This document shows positions 37,092-47,791 of a stretch of DNA of 64,000 nucleotides, piece by piece. Both the position numbers and the translations under genes were made by a program. The notes below the pieces were generated by a model. That model saw only the letters and a list, made by a program, of their open reading frames with translations, made no database searches and was not told where the DNA came from. This DNA comes from Nitrosospira sp. 56-18 (lineage in GTDB: Bacteria > Pseudomonadota > Gammaproteobacteria > Burkholderiales > Nitrosomonadaceae). The DNA is taken from the NCBI GenBank assembly GCA_001899235.1, contig MKVR01000019.1:1-64000 (forward strand), written 5' to 3'. How positions within the stretch are numbered: position 1 is the stretch's first letter; each line of letters starts with the position of its first letter.

Positions 37092-37855
37092 TGGCCCAGA
37101 AACTGCTGCCAATGCGGTTCAGTGGACCTGCCCAGGGTGGAGCGCACCAGCTCGCACTCGCGCTGGTATTGCTCGCCGTCAAAAATACCGCGCATCAGCT
37201 GGAAGCGCAGAAAAACAAGATAAGTGTTTACGACATCCGTTTCGCAATAGTTGCGAATCGCTGTGACTTCACCATCCAGGAAAGCGCGCCACACGGCGGA
37301 GCCATCCATGCCGCATTTTCCCGGCAGTCCCATCAGCTTCGCCAGTTCGTCCAACGGCACGTTGGCGCGAGGCTGATACAGTGCCAGCAAATCCATCAGG
37401 TCGAGATGGCGGGTATGGTAGCGGCTCAGGTAGTTGTTCCATTTGAAATCACGGTCGTCGTCCCCCATGTCCCAGTAGCGCCGCGCCTGCAAACCATGAA
37501 TCAGGCTGCGGTAGTGCAAAACCGGCAGATCGAAGCCGCCGCCATTCCACGACACGAGTTGCGGACTATAGCGGTCGATGCCTTCGAAGAACCGGCGGAT
37601 GAGCTCGGCTTCCGGATCGGCCGCCGTTCCCAGCGACCATACGCGAAAGTCAGTCTTATCGCGCAACGCGCACGAGATCGCCACGATTTTCTGCACGTGC
37701 AGCGGCAGGAAATCGTGGCCGACAGCCTGGCGGCGCGCCTGGAACGCCATTTCAGCGATATCGGCCGCGGCAAGTTGCGGATTCAGGCCGTGAAGCTTGC
37801 GCAACCCCTCCACATCGGGAACGGTTTCGATATCAAAAACCAGGACAGGCGTCAC
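37082..37855 (-). CDS. 3'-5' exonuclease of the PolB-like DEDDy group
   Basis: The 257-residue protein matches the predicted PolB-like 3'-5' exonucleases: Exo [15 protein letters not shown], Exo [21 protein letters not shown] and Exo [22 protein letters not shown] with YCETD giving the Tyr/Asp pair. It acts on single-stranded DNA or RNA, but a specific pathway is not known. GTG at 37855 is the start, after a poor GGTAAA site. Coupling to rlmD by overlap is seen; no polymerase domain is attached. Confidence 0.88.
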   Translation of the reverse strand: MTPVLVFDIETVPDVEGLRKLHGLNPQLAAADIAEMAFQARRQAVGHDFLPLHVQKIVAISCALRDKTDFRVWSLGTAADPEAELIRRFFEGIDRYSPQLVSWNGGGFDLPVLHYRSLIHGLQARRYWDMGDDDRDFKWNNYLSRYHTRHLDLMDLLALYQPRANVPLDELAKLMGLPGKCGMDGSAVWRAFLDGEVTAIRNYCETDVVNTYLVFLRFQLMRGIFDGEQYQRECELVRSTLGRSTEPHWQQFLGQWL

Positions 37856-37978
37856 TTTACCGGGATGAGAAAATGAATGGTTTGGGCCGCACCCTGCCTA
37901 TGTTGCCTATGAACTGCCGCACCGTACACGTCATGACGTGATAAATAACCGTCCCCGCAAGCTCCGCCGGGCCTCCGG

Positions 37979-38866
37979 TCAGGAAGGAAAAACACCGGTG
38001 GACAGGTAACGGTCCCCCCGGTCGCAAACGACCGAAACAATCACCGCATTATGCACTTCTGCTGAAATCTTGAGCGCCGCTGCCAGGGCGCCCCCAGATG
38101 AAATTCCCGCGAAAATTCCTTCCTCCCGCGCTAGGCGCCGCGTCATGTCCTCCGCTTCCAGCTGGGAAACCCGTATCAGGCAATCCACCTGCCTCGCATC
38201 ATAAATCCTGGGAAGATAAGCTTCCGGCCACTTCCGGATGCCGGGAATCTGAGCACCCTCCTCCGGCTGTACGCCGATGATCTGGATTTCTGGATTTTTT
38301 TCCTTGAAATAGCGGGAACAGCCCATGATCGTGCCGGTGGTTCCCATGCTGCTGACAAAGTGTGTAATGCTTCCCCCGGTATCCCGCCAGATTTCCGGCC
38401 CGGTGCCTTCGTAATGGGCTCGCGGATTATCCGGGTTGGCAAACTGATCGAGAATGATTCCACGTCCCTCGTCGCGCATGCGCTCGGCCACGTCCCGCGC
38501 CTCCTCCATGCTGCCCTCTTTTGAAGTCAGGATGATCTCGGCGCCGTAGGCTTTCATCGCCTGGCGCCGCTCGATGCTGAGATGCTCCGGCATCACCAGG
38601 ACGAGAGGATACCCCATGATCGCCGCGGCCATCGCCAGGGCGATGCCGGTATTGCCGCTGGTGGCTTCTATCAGCGTATCTCCCGGCTTGATATCGCCGC
38701 GCTCCTGCGCGCGCTTGATCATGGATAGCGCAGGCCGGTCTTTTACCGAGCCCGCGGGGTTGTCGCCCTCGAGCTTTGCAAGAATGGTATTGCTGGTGTT
38801 TCCCGGCAGATGCTTGAGTTTTACCAGCGGCGTGTTGCCGACAAAATCTTCTATGGTCTTGAACAT
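37979..38866 (-). CDS. cysM: Cysteine synthase B (O-acetylserine sulfhydrylase CysM)
   Basis: The 295-residue PLP enzyme makes cysteine from O-acetylserine and sulphide or thiosulphate. It has the PLP lysine in NPAGSVKDRPALSMI, the Asn/Thr loop EATSGNTGIALAMAAAIMGY, the glycine-rich SMGTTGTIMGCSRYFKE and the C-terminal GIFAGISSGGALAAALK. NPAGSVKDRPA (rather than NPTGSFKDR of CysK) supports CysM. The start MFKTIEDFVGNTPLVKL at 38866 fits homologues; the frame remains open further upstream but without homology. Confidence 0.93.
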   Translation of the reverse strand: MFKTIEDFVGNTPLVKLKHLPGNTSNTILAKLEGDNPAGSVKDRPALSMIKRAQERGDIKPGDTLIEATSGNTGIALAMAAAIMGYPLVLVMPEHLSIERRQAMKAYGAEIILTSKEGSMEEARDVAERMRDEGRGIILDQFANPDNPRAHYEGTGPEIWRDTGGSITHFVSSMGTTGTIMGCSRYFKEKNPEIQIIGVQPEEGAQIPGIRKWPEAYLPRIYDARQVDCLIRVSQLEAEDMTRRLAREEGIFAGISSGGALAAALKISAEVHNAVIVSVVCDRGDRYLSTGVFPS

Positions 38867-39013
38867 GGGCACCCTGGGAATTTGCTGATGCCCGATTATC
38901 GCACAGTCGGCCGGCATTGAAACACCCGGCACAAGGCAGGCGCGAGGTGGCGCCGTTGCCTACCTGCACCCAGGATTAGCGGCCATTTCTGCACCCGCGC
39001 GCCGCTGAGCGCA

Positions 39014-39310
39014 TCATCTAGCCGGAAGGTGATTCTCCTTCCTCGCAGCCTTGGGGAGTTCGCCGACCGTTATCTGCGGACGCAGGCGTTTCATCATGGC
39101 AGGGCCGATGCCTTTGACTTTCTCCAGGTCGCCCGGCGTCTTGAATGGCCCTTTTTTCTTGCGATGATCAATAATGGCCTTGGCTTTGGCTGGACCGATT
39201 CCCTCAAGCGTTTCCAGCTCGTCCTGGGTGGCGGTGTTGATGTTGACAGCGGCATATGCCCCGCCCATGACTGCAAACAGCATGACAAGGAGCAAAATCA
39301 GTTTTTTCAT
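39014..39310 (-). CDS. comEA: ComEA-like helix-hairpin-helix DNA-binding protein
   Basis: The 98-residue protein has a signal peptide (MKKLILLLVMLFAVMGGAYA, cleavage before AVN) and two helix-hairpin-helix motifs (NINTATQDELETLEGIGPAKAKAI, FKTPGDLEKVKGIGPAMMKRLRP). Such proteins bind double-stranded DNA in the periplasm during natural transformation. The tail GELPKAARKENHLPAR is positively charged. Start chosen at 39310, where the signal peptide begins; a longer frame exists. It stands alone with no competence operon beside it. Confidence 0.88.
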   Translation of the reverse strand: MKKLILLLVMLFAVMGGAYAAVNINTATQDELETLEGIGPAKAKAIIDHRKKKGPFKTPGDLEKVKGIGPAMMKRLRPQITVGELPKAARKENHLPAR

Positions 39311-39475
39311 AATCTGGTTGGGATAAGGGATAAGGGATAAGAGTACAGCCTGGAAGGCGTCAGATGTTAAATTTATATAGCATGTCACTTAAACGCACAA
39401 GTATCGACCACTACTCCTTCAATGCGACAGTTTTCCCAGTATGGTCTGGTGGAGAAACCTTTTAGGCTAGTCAAC

Positions 39476-41044
39476 TTAGCCTGTATACATAAGTGAAGCT
39501 TTACGTATAGTTTCATCTTTATCGCTTGCATGAAGATCGACAATTTGAAATTCATGTACTTTTCTTGCGGCCGTGTACTGACTTAAATCTAACATGTACG
39601 CTTCAAAAATTTCGCCCGAAGCCCCCTTCTTCAGTGTTACGCGGGACTTAACCGGATGTATCAGCCTTAGATCAATAAGCTGATCGATGGAATCTCGAAC
39701 CTGGCCAGTAAGTTTTTGCGATACCAAAAAAACGTTGCACTTAGATGTTTCAGTGCAGAATGCCGCGATATTTTGGAAGACGGTTTCTAACAATACGCGG
39801 TCTGCATCGGTGTCAAGTTTAAACTCTTCTCGTTTAATAGGGTCGTAATCGCCGGTACCGAGATTCACATCCTCAGCTCCAATTTTCGGACCACGGTGAT
39901 GTTTCTGCCCTCGATTTCTAGCCTGAGATATTGAGTTGGAAAAAATTCCTATGAAATCTCTTGTTACGCCCCCTGATGCAATTGTGAGTCGATCAATTGC
40001 GGTTGGATTAATCAAATCCTTGATCGTAAGCGGGGGTGTCTCTGCCATCAGATTAGCCAATATTTTCTTCAGAAATTCACGCAGCGTTTCGAATTTCTCA
40101 AGAGAAATATCCAAGTTTATTTCTTTGGCATCATCGCCCAGTTTCATCCCTACCGGCGGATCAGAGTGCTGATACCATTGGCTACGGTGTTTGATAGTCC
40201 CGACTTTTAGCCATAAATTATTTCCTTTAGCCATCCGGTGAAAATAGTCGATAACTTTTGCTTGGTCTGCTTTACGAATGTGGTAAAGATCATCCAGTAT
40301 CAAAAATGATGGCCCGTTTGAAAGCTGCGACAGCTTTTGAAAAAAAGCTTGAAAATAAAGGATATTTTGATGCAAGTACTCGACTTTGTGAGAAATATAC
40401 TGGGATTGTTCCTCCGTCATCCCTACGGATTTTTCTCCAAGACTCCCCGTACCTTTAACACCTGCTCCAGGAATTCCTGCCCCTGCCCCTAATTCAACTC
40501 CCGCGGTTTGCTCCTCAGAATAGGTTTGCTTGATTAGCTTCGTAGTCGTACCAGGAGCGCGGAGTTGATCTTCTAGATTTTCGATGATCGAATCAAGAGT
40601 ATCGCTCAGTGCCGTAGTGCTTGCCTTATGAAATGGAGGACGATTTGGAAGCGTACCGAACAACCTACGCCAGAATGATGTCTTGCTAGCGGGTGTGGTT
40701 GCAGCACCGTCAAGCCATTGTTTAAATTCCCGAAGACTTTTTATAAGTACGCTTATTAGTACATCTGGATATGAATGGCCTTTGAACGTCTCCATATCGA
40801 CGAATGCAATTGGACGTCGATCTATCGTTAAGTCGGCAGCTGTTTTTCGCAGCAGGCTCGATTTTCCTGAACCTCGTCGTCCAAAAATTATATGGTGTTG
40901 ATTAGATTTTGCACGTGAAAGTACGCCGGGAGCAGGCTCAATAAACCGACGGGCTCCTTCTGGCGTAGCGCGCGTCACCTCTTCGCATAAAACAAGCAAC
41001 TTATCTACTGCTTCTGAATTTAATATTGTATTTTTTTTATCCAT
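39476..41044 (-). CDS. Orphan P-loop ATPase (STAND/ORC-like), AT-rich
   Basis: The 522-residue protein has a P-loop NTPase core: Walker A IIFGRRGSGKSSLLRK at about residue 55, and Walker B SFLILDDLYHIRK near residue 250. Other conserved blocks are IAFVDMETFKGHSYPDVLIS and LWLKVGTIKHRSQWYQ. The C-terminal 100 residues (LLETVFQNIAAFCTETSKCNVFLVSQKLTGQ..) look like a winged-helix region, the layout of ORC/Cdc6- or STAND-type switch ATPases. I cannot name a family. It is much more AT-rich than ssb or comEA on either side and has no neighbouring partner gene. The 280 bp upstream (41045-41324) hold no gene. Confidence 0.65.
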   Translation of the reverse strand: MDKKNTILNSEAVDKLLVLCEEVTRATPEGARRFIEPAPGVLSRAKSNQHHIIFGRRGSGKSSLLRKTAADLTIDRRPIAFVDMETFKGHSYPDVLISVLIKSLREFKQWLDGAATTPASKTSFWRRLFGTLPNRPPFHKASTTALSDTLDSIIENLEDQLRAPGTTTKLIKQTYSEEQTAGVELGAGAGIPGAGVKGTGSLGEKSVGMTEEQSQYISHKVEYLHQNILYFQAFFQKLSQLSNGPSFLILDDLYHIRKADQAKVIDYFHRMAKGNNLWLKVGTIKHRSQWYQHSDPPVGMKLGDDAKEINLDISLEKFETLREFLKKILANLMAETPPLTIKDLINPTAIDRLTIASGGVTRDFIGIFSNSISQARNRGQKHHRGPKIGAEDVNLGTGDYDPIKREEFKLDTDADRVLLETVFQNIAAFCTETSKCNVFLVSQKLTGQVRDSIDQLIDLRLIHPVKSRVTLKKGASGEIFEAYMLDLSQYTAARKVHEFQIVDLHASDKDETIRKASLMYTG

Positions 41045-41324
41045 ACTTTATTGATTCTTCGCCTCGTCTTCCCAATATCGCGTCAAGTTGTATTATGTTT
41101 CCGATGGCAGCTGCATCACAAGCAAGCCGCTCGTGTTTCTTCCTCCTCGACGCAGAGATGTTCCACCTCCGGCTGCGTTTACCGCTGTACCAAATTAGGT
41201 ATCTTTCCCATATGGACGTCCACGCAGCTCATCCAGGGACAGAAGGGACATGAAGCTTGAAAACGAGCCACCCAAAGAAAAGGCAGGATTGGCTTATTAT
41301 TAACAGAACTGGAAATAGTGCTTT

Positions 41325-41786
41325 TTAAAACGGAATATCGTCATCCATGTCATCAAAGCCCGTATTGGTCCTGGCGGGCGCTTTGCTGCCGGATGTGCTG
41401 CCAGACGCATAGCTGCCCTCCTCCCGCTCTCCCGAGTCGAAACTGGCGCTGCCGGGCTTGCTGCCCAGCATTTTCATGTCGCTGGCGATGATCTCCGTGG
41501 TGTAGCGCTCGGCGCCAGATTTATCGGTCCATTTGCGCGTTTCCAGACGCCCCTCGACATATACCGGCCGGCCCTTTTTCAGGTATTCCCCGGCGATTTC
41601 GGCGAGCTTGCGATAAAACGTGACGCGGTGCCACTCGGTTTTTTCCTGTTTCTCGCCATTCTTGTCTTTCCAGGTTTCCGTGGTAGCCAGGGTAATATTG
41701 GTCACCGCGTCACCATTCTGCATGTAACGGGTTTCGGGATCCTTGCCGAGATTGCCGATGAGTATGACCTTGTTGACTGATGCCAT
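41325..41786 (-). CDS. ssb: Single-stranded DNA-binding protein
   Basis: The 153-residue protein has the OB fold ([25 protein letters not shown].. [30 protein letters not shown]) and the acidic tip [11 protein letters not shown] that recruits repair and replication proteins. The linker ([15 protein letters not shown]) is flexible. The ATG abuts the MFS stop (TAAATG), so it is co-transcribed with the MFS gene. The uvrA-MFS-ssb arrangement with uvrA divergent is conserved in many beta- and gammaproteobacteria. Confidence 0.96.
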   Translation of the reverse strand: MASVNKVILIGNLGKDPETRYMQNGDAVTNITLATTETWKDKNGEKQEKTEWHRVTFYRKLAEIAGEYLKKGRPVYVEGRLETRKWTDKSGAERYTTEIIASDMKMLGSKPGSASFDSGEREEGSYASGSTSGSKAPARTNTGFDDMDDDIPF

Positions 41787-43172
41787 TTACGCTTCTCCCC
41801 CGAGTAATTGAACAACCCCTTTTTCATCGAAACCCGTCATGTCCACCTTCAGATAGGCAACCCCTTCGCTCGCCAGCACCAGCGCCTCGTGCACGCCGGG
41901 CAGCGCCGCCAGCTGGCTGGACAGCCCGCTGGCTTTTCCGATATCCATCTCCTTGACATGGTACATCCGGGTGCGCACCGCCGCGGGGGCTTTCATGGTA
42001 AAGGCGAACATCAGCCATAGCGCCAACAGGGTGCCGCAAAATGTGAACAGCGCAAAGCCGCCATGATGCTCGAACAAATACCCGCCCGCAGTCGCGCCGA
42101 TGAAAGTGCCCAGGAACTGAACGCTGCTATATACCCCGATAGCCGTTCCCTTGGCGCCGACCGGGGCAATCTTGGAGATGAGCGACGGCAATGTGGCTTC
42201 CAGCAGGTTGAAAGCGGAAAAGAATACCAGCAGCGCGCCCGCTGTGCCCCAAAGGGAATCGGACGTGATGGCGAGAAATATCTGGCTCGCCAGCAGCACG
42301 GCAATGGAGGTCACAAAGACGGGTTTGAGCTTGGCTTTCTTTTCGGCATAGATGATCGCGGGGACGATCAATGCCAGGGAAAGGAGCAGCACGGGGAAAT
42401 AGACCTTCCAGTGCGAATCGGCCGCAAGCCCGGCGTTGCGCAATGACAGCGGCACGACCAGCCACAGCGCCATGAGCACGGCATGGAGCGCGAATACGCC
42501 AAAATCCAGGCGCAGCAGTTGCGGATTATGCAATACGCTCTGGAAACGGCCAGCCGATGCTTCGGTATCGGAATGAAAACGGCTGATGACAGGGTTGGGA
42601 ATGACGCGGGAAACCACCACTATTGCAAGCAGCGCCAGTACGCCCGTCATCATGAAGATTCCTGGCACGCCAAACAAGCGATCCAGCGCCGGCGCGGCAA
42701 TCAATGAAAGCGCAAACGTGACGCCGATGGTCATGCCGATCGCAGCCATGGCCTTGGTGCGATGCTCCTCGCGGGTAAGGTCCGCAGCCAGCGCCATGAC
42801 CGCCGCCGAGATTGCCCCCGCGCCTTGAACGATGCGGCCAAGTATTATCAGGTAGATATCCGACGCGGATGCGGCAATGAAGCTTCCCAGCGCAAACAGG
42901 ACCAGGCCGATGTATATGACGGGCTTGCGTCCAATGCGGTCCGAAAGCCAGCCGAATGGTATCTGCAGCACCGCCTGGGTAAGCCCATACGCGCCCAGCG
43001 CAATCCCGATCAGGGTGTAATTGCCGCCGCCGGGTAAATGCTCCGCGTAAAACGCAAAGACCGGCAGAATGATGAACATGCCAAACATGCGCAGCCCATA
43101 GATGCCAGCCAGGCCGACGGTAGCGCGCTTTTCAATGGCCGACATTTTTTCGGGGGCTGCAGACACGGACAT
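41787..43172 (-). CDS. YajR-like major facilitator transporter
   Basis: The 461-residue protein has 12 membrane segments of the MFS. Motif A is GWLSDRIGRKPVIYIG; the second helix segment is YGLRMFGMFIILPVFAFYAEHLPG. After the last helix lies a soluble C-terminal domain of about 65 residues (MDIGKASGLSSQLAALPGVHEALVLASEGVAYLKVDMTGFDEKGV), the ferredoxin-like YAM domain of YajR. A proton-driven drug or metabolite efflux role is likely; the substrate is unknown. It is divergent from uvrA across 302 bp and coupled to ssb. Confidence 0.88.
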   Translation of the reverse strand: MSVSAAPEKMSAIEKRATVGLAGIYGLRMFGMFIILPVFAFYAEHLPGGGNYTLIGIALGAYGLTQAVLQIPFGWLSDRIGRKPVIYIGLVLFALGSFIAASASDIYLIILGRIVQGAGAISAAVMALAADLTREEHRTKAMAAIGMTIGVTFALSLIAAPALDRLFGVPGIFMMTGVLALLAIVVVSRVIPNPVISRFHSDTEASAGRFQSVLHNPQLLRLDFGVFALHAVLMALWLVVPLSLRNAGLAADSHWKVYFPVLLLSLALIVPAIIYAEKKAKLKPVFVTSIAVLLASQIFLAITSDSLWGTAGALLVFFSAFNLLEATLPSLISKIAPVGAKGTAIGVYSSVQFLGTFIGATAGGYLFEHHGGFALFTFCGTLLALWLMFAFTMKAPAAVRTRMYHVKEMDIGKASGLSSQLAALPGVHEALVLASEGVAYLKVDMTGFDEKGVVQLLGGEA

Positions 43173-43474
43173 GAATCAGATTGGGAAAATGCCGGAAAGT
43201 TGAGTATATTAACAGGTTTGGCCAATACTCCGGTAGCCCGGGCTTGCGCTTGGAACGCTTCCGGCAGCCTGTAAATATCAAGACCTGCTAATACTTGTTT
43301 TGCACCCACGACCCACGATGATTGCGGATTTCAGCCGGAACGATCCACGAGCGGCGCATCAGAGCAGGCTTTGCAAGCGGCGAACAACGATGGGGCCGAG
43401 TGAAATTCCGTCCCGTCCCTCCGGGTTGCGTACGCAGCAACGCGGGCACCAAATAAGTTAACAGGCTCTGGTCA
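43173..43474. other. Divergent region between the MFS gene and uvrA
   Basis: The 302-bp gap holds no gene. I looked for a LexA operator (CTGT-N8-ACAG) and saw only a loose CTGTAAATATCAAGAC at 43269; no real SOS box is supported. The uvrA ATG has no clear Shine-Dalgarno site. Confidence 0.4.
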
Positions 43475-46312
43475 ATGGAACTCATAAAAATCCGCGGTGC
43501 GCGCACGCACAACCTCAAGAACATCAATATCGACCTGCCCCGCAACAAACTCATCGTGATTACCGGGTTGTCGGGGTCGGGCAAGTCATCGCTGGCGTTC
43601 GATACCCTTTATGCCGAAGGCCAGCGGCGTTATGTGGAATCGCTTTCCGCATACGCCCGGCAGTTTCTGCAATTGATGGAGAAACCGGATGTCGATCTGA
43701 TCGAAGGCTTGTCTCCCGCCATTGCCATCGAGCAGAAGGCGACTTCCCACAATCCCCGTTCCACGGTTGGCACGGTGACTGAAATACATGATTATCTGCG
43801 GCTCCTGTTCGCCCGCGTCGGCGATCCGCAGTGCCCGGACCATGGCATTACATTGGTCGCGCAAAGCGTATCGCAAATGGTCGACCATGTGCTGCGGCTT
43901 CCGCAGGACACCCGCCTGATGATTCTCTCGCCTCTGGTGGTAGGCCGCAAAGGCGAGCAACTGGAGCTGATCGATGAATTGCGGGCGCAGGGTTTTGTGC
44001 GGGTGCGGATAGACGGCACGGTTTATGAAATCGATGCGCTGCCGAAACTGAAGAAAAATGTAAAACATACAATCGAAGTGGTGGTGGACAGACTCAAGGT
44101 GTCTCCCGATGCAAAGCAGCGCCTGGCGGAGTCATTCGAAACTGCGCTGCGCCATGCGGATGGGCGCGCACTGGCGGTCGAAATGGATTCGGAACATGAG
44201 CATCTGTTTTCCGCCAAGTTCAGTTGCCCCATATGCAGCTACTCCCTCCCTGAACTCGAACCGCGGCTGTTCTCCTTCAATAATCCGATGGGTGCGTGTC
44301 CCAAATGCGACGGGCTGGGAAAGGTCACGTTCTTCGATCCCAGGCGCATTGTCGCTTTTCCTCATCTGTCGCTTGCTTCGGGCGCGATAAAGGGTTGGGA
44401 TCGCCGCAATCAGTTCTACCATCAGCTACTGGCAAGCCTGGCCGAGCATTATGAGTTCGATCTGGAAGTCCCGTTTGAGCAGTTGCCCGGGAATATCCAG
44501 GATATTCTTCTCAATGGATCAGGCAAGGAGAAGATACTTTTTTCCTATCTCAACGAAAACGGCAGCCGTACTCATCGGAAGCACACGTTCGAGGGCATCA
44601 TTCCCAACCTGGAGCGGCGTTACAAGGAAACGGAGTCAGTCACCGTGCGGGAAGAGCTGGCGAAATACCTCAATTCGCAAACCTGCCCCGACTGCAACGG
44701 TACGCGGTTGCGGCGGGAAGCCCGTCATGTCCGGGTCGGAGCAAAAGCCATCTATGAAATCAACGCGCTGCCGCTGAAGGAGGCAAGCCAGTTTTTCGGC
44801 CAGGTGAAATTGACCGGCCATAAATATGCCATTGCCGAAAAAATCATGAAGGAAATTTCCAGCCGCATCTCGTTTCTTAATAATGTCGGGCTCGACTATC
44901 TGTCTCTGGATCGCTCCGCGGATACGCTCTCGGGAGGAGAGTCGCAGCGCATTCGTCTTGCCAGCCAGATAGGCTCGGGGCTGACCGGCGTGATGTACGT
45001 GCTGGACGAGCCTTCCATCGGGCTGCACCAGCGCGACAACGGGCGCCTGCTCGAAACTCTCAAGAATTTGCGCGATCTGGGCAACAGCGTCATCGTGGTG
45101 GAACACGACCAGGACGCCATACTGACCGCTGATTACGTGGTGGACATGGGGCCGGGCGCGGGAGAGCATGGCGGCTCCGTCATTGCGCAAGGCTCTCCGG
45201 AAGACATACAGAAAAATGGCGATTCGCTCACTGGAAAATATCTTTCCGGAAAACTGTCCATCGCACTCCCGGAAAAACGAACTCGGCCAAAACCCGATCG
45301 CTGGCTCAGAATCGAAGGCGCCTCCGGCAACAATCTGCAGGAAGTCGATCTCAACCTGCCTGTGGGCCTGTTCATTTGCGTCACCGGCGTGTCGGGCTCC
45401 GGAAAATCCACGCTGATCAACGAAACGCTCTACCAGGCGACCGCCCGCCATCTGTACGGGAGCGCCGCGGAGCCGGCGCCCTATCGGGAAATCGAAGGGC
45501 TGGCATTTTTCGATAAAGTCATCAACATGGATCAAAGTCCGATCGGGCGCACGCCGCGGTCCAATCCCGCCACCTATACGGGTCTGTTCACGCCGATCCG
45601 GGAGCTGTTCGCTGGCGTGCCCCAGGCGCGCGAACGCGGCTATGGCCCTGGCCGTTTTTCCTTCAACGTCAAGGGAGGACGCTGCGAAGCCTGCCAGGGC
45701 GATGGAATGATCAAGGTCGAAATGCACTTTCTTCCCGATATCTATGTGTCATGCGATGTCTGCCATGGCAAGCGCTACAACCGCGAAACCCTGGAAATCC
45801 AGTACAAGGGAAAAAACATCAATGACATATTGCAGATGACGGTGGAACAGGCGCATGAATTTTTCAGCCCGGTACCGGTGGTCGCAAGGAAACTGCAGAC
45901 GTTGCTGGACGTCGGGCTGGGATATATCACCCTCGGGCAGTCGGCAACGACCCTTTCCGGGGGTGAAGCCCAGCGGGTAAAGCTCTCGCTCGAACTTTCC
46001 AAGCGGGACACGGGGCGAACCCTGTATATCCTCGACGAACCGACTACCGGATTGCATTTTCAGGATATCGCGCTGCTGCTGAACGTGCTGCACCGCCTGC
46101 GCGACCACGGCAACACGGTAGTCGTCATCGAGCACAACCTGGATGTGATCAAGACCTCGGACTGGATCATCGATCTGGGCCCTGAAGGTGGCGGCGGTGG
46201 CGGACGGATCATCGCTGAAGGCCCTCCCGAAGAAGTCGCCGCAAACGAAAGCAGTTTCACGGGCCATTTTCTCAAAGCGGTGCTCGACCCGGCATACGCC
46301 CCGGGACGGTAA
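43475..46312 (+). CDS. uvrA: Excinuclease ABC subunit A
   Basis: UvrA is the damage sensor of nucleotide excision repair. The 945-residue dimeric ABC ATPase has two Walker A loops ([12 protein letters not shown] near residue 35 and [12 protein letters not shown] near residue 645), two ABC signatures ([11 protein letters not shown] and [11 protein letters not shown]) and two zinc modules (CPICSY..CPKCDG and [14 protein letters not shown]). The length is normal. The ATG at 43475 begins [17 protein letters not shown] as in homologues. It is followed after 8 bp by glycerate kinase on the same strand. Confidence 0.98.
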   Translation: MELIKIRGARTHNLKNINIDLPRNKLIVITGLSGSGKSSLAFDTLYAEGQRRYVESLSAYARQFLQLMEKPDVDLIEGLSPAIAIEQKATSHNPRSTVGTVTEIHDYLRLLFARVGDPQCPDHGITLVAQSVSQMVDHVLRLPQDTRLMILSPLVVGRKGEQLELIDELRAQGFVRVRIDGTVYEIDALPKLKKNVKHTIEVVVDRLKVSPDAKQRLAESFETALRHADGRALAVEMDSEHEHLFSAKFSCPICSYSLPELEPRLFSFNNPMGACPKCDGLGKVTFFDPRRIVAFPHLSLASGAIKGWDRRNQFYHQLLASLAEHYEFDLEVPFEQLPGNIQDILLNGSGKEKILFSYLNENGSRTHRKHTFEGIIPNLERRYKETESVTVREELAKYLNSQTCPDCNGTRLRREARHVRVGAKAIYEINALPLKEASQFFGQVKLTGHKYAIAEKIMKEISSRISFLNNVGLDYLSLDRSADTLSGGESQRIRLASQIGSGLTGVMYVLDEPSIGLHQRDNGRLLETLKNLRDLGNSVIVVEHDQDAILTADYVVDMGPGAGEHGGSVIAQGSPEDIQKNGDSLTGKYLSGKLSIALPEKRTRPKPDRWLRIEGASGNNLQEVDLNLPVGLFICVTGVSGSGKSTLINETLYQATARHLYGSAAEPAPYREIEGLAFFDKVINMDQSPIGRTPRSNPATYTGLFTPIRELFAGVPQARERGYGPGRFSFNVKGGRCEACQGDGMIKVEMHFLPDIYVSCDVCHGKRYNRETLEIQYKGKNINDILQMTVEQAHEFFSPVPVVARKLQTLLDVGLGYITLGQSATTLSGGEAQRVKLSLELSKRDTGRTLYILDEPTTGLHFQDIALLLNVLHRLRDHGNTVVVIEHNLDVIKTSDWIIDLGPEGGGGGGRIIAEGPPEEVAANESSFTGHFLKAVLDPAYAPGR

Positions 46313-46320
46313 GCCCTGCC

Positions 46321-47616
46321 ATGAATCCGCAAGAACTCCTGCTTGCCAGCTTTCATGCGGCTGTGGCGGCAGCGGATCCAGTATGCCTGGTGCCTCGGCA
46401 TCTTCCGCTCACCCCCCCTGAAGGCCGAACCCTGGTAGTAGGGGCAGGCAAGGCCGCGGCTGCCATGGCACTGGCGGTGGAAAATCATTGGAACCGGAGC
46501 GCAGGGCTTGGCGGCATGGTCATCACACGCTACGGGCACGGATTGCCGCTTGAAAGGATATCCGTTGTGGAGGCGGGACACCCTTTGCCGGATGAACAAG
46601 GGGGACAGGCGGCCGAGGCAATCCTGGCCGAGGCCGGGAAACTCGGTCCCGAAGACCTGCTGCTCTGCTTGTTGAGCGGTGGCGGTTCGAGCCTGCTATC
46701 GCTGCCGGTTGCCGGCATCTCGATTGCGGATCTCAGGAATACCACCCGCGAGTTGCTCCTTTGCGGCGCAGCAATCCAGGAAATCAATACCGTGCGCAAG
46801 CACCTCTCGCGTATTCTCGGCGGAAGGCTGGCAGCCTCATGTATCGCTCCGGTGCTGGCGCTTGCTATCTCCGACGTGGTCGGGGACGACCCGACCCATA
46901 TTGCCTCCGGCCCGTGCGCTCCGGACCCCACCACTTATGCCGATGCGCTCGAAATACTCCGGCGCTACCGGCTGGAGGTTCCCGCAGCGGTACAGGAGAT
47001 ATTGCTGGCGGGCGCTAGGGGCGATCGCGACGAGACGCCCAAACCGGGAAATGCCGTGTTTACTCGCGTGGAAAATCGCATCATCGCGACCGGACGGGAC
47101 GCGCTGAAAGCAGCGGCCGCCCTCTTCCGCAGCCAGGGGATTACTCCCATAGTACTCGGAGACTCCTTTGCCGGAGAGGCGAAAGACGCCGCCAAATTTT
47201 TTGCCGCACTGGTGCGCACGATACGCTGTCACCAGGAACCCTGGAAACCCCCCGTGGCGCTACTCTCGGGCGGAGAGACCTCGGTTACGCTGCATGCTGG
47301 CGGAGCTGAAAGGTCCGACCCCGGGCGGGGAGGCCGTAATTGCGAATTCCTGCTGTCACTCGCCATCGAACTCGAAAACCTGCGGGGAGTCTATGCAATT
47401 GGTTGCGACACCGATGGGATAGATGGCTCCGAAGATAATGCTGGGGCCATAGTCGAACCCGATTCGCTATCCGTTGCGCGGCAAAAAGGGCTCGACGCGT
47501 CCAGCCAGCTGCACAGGCACGATTCCTACACATTCTTCGAGAAAATCGGCAAACTCGTTATGACGGGCCCGACCCTCACGAATGTCAATGACTACCGCGC
47601 CATCCTAGTTTTATAA
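46321..47616 (+). CDS. Glycerate 2-kinase (GckA/TtuD, MOFRL family)
   Basis: The 431-residue protein phosphorylates glycerate to 2-phosphoglycerate. It shows TLVVGAGKAAAAMALAVE, LLCLLSGGGSSLLSLP, INTVRKHLSRILGGRLA, the acidic SDVVGDDPTHIASGP and GRGGRNCEFLLSLAIEL and the C-terminal GCDTDGIDGSEDNAGA, the MOFRL domain. This class is unlike GlxK or GlyK. It follows uvrA after 8 bp, but no functional connection with DNA repair is apparent; it would serve glyoxylate/glycolate salvage, together with gph elsewhere in the window. Confidence 0.93.
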   Translation: MNPQELLLASFHAAVAAADPVCLVPRHLPLTPPEGRTLVVGAGKAAAAMALAVENHWNRSAGLGGMVITRYGHGLPLERISVVEAGHPLPDEQGGQAAEAILAEAGKLGPEDLLLCLLSGGGSSLLSLPVAGISIADLRNTTRELLLCGAAIQEINTVRKHLSRILGGRLAASCIAPVLALAISDVVGDDPTHIASGPCAPDPTTYADALEILRRYRLEVPAAVQEILLAGARGDRDETPKPGNAVFTRVENRIIATGRDALKAAAALFRSQGITPIVLGDSFAGEAKDAAKFFAALVRTIRCHQEPWKPPVALLSGGETSVTLHAGGAERSDPGRGGRNCEFLLSLAIELENLRGVYAIGCDTDGIDGSEDNAGAIVEPDSLSVARQKGLDASSQLHRHDSYTFFEKIGKLVMTGPTLTNVNDYRAILVL

Positions 47617-47791
47617 ATCCGCTTTTGCGGAGATCACATGAAATGCCAGGGCCTGTTGACACTTGTTTCACACCCGCGTTGCTGCACGAAAAAGCGTGAG
47701 GGCGATCTGTCACGAAATCGCAATATTTTCTCCATAACATTGCAAACTGGAAGACGGCTGCAAAAATTGTTATTGAATAAAAGGACCTACG

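Noticed and set aside
43269-43284. LexA (SOS) box upstream of uvrA
   Set aside because: CTGTAAATATCAAGAC lacks the ACAG half and the required symmetry.
44636-45727. Minus-strand frame of 363 codons inside uvrA
   Set aside because: Antisense to the ABC and zinc motifs of uvrA, with no independent evidence.
47707-47725. Pho box upstream of phoB
   Set aside because: CTGTCAC is present but the second CTGTCAT-type half is missing at the proper spacing; kept only as a remark with phoB.
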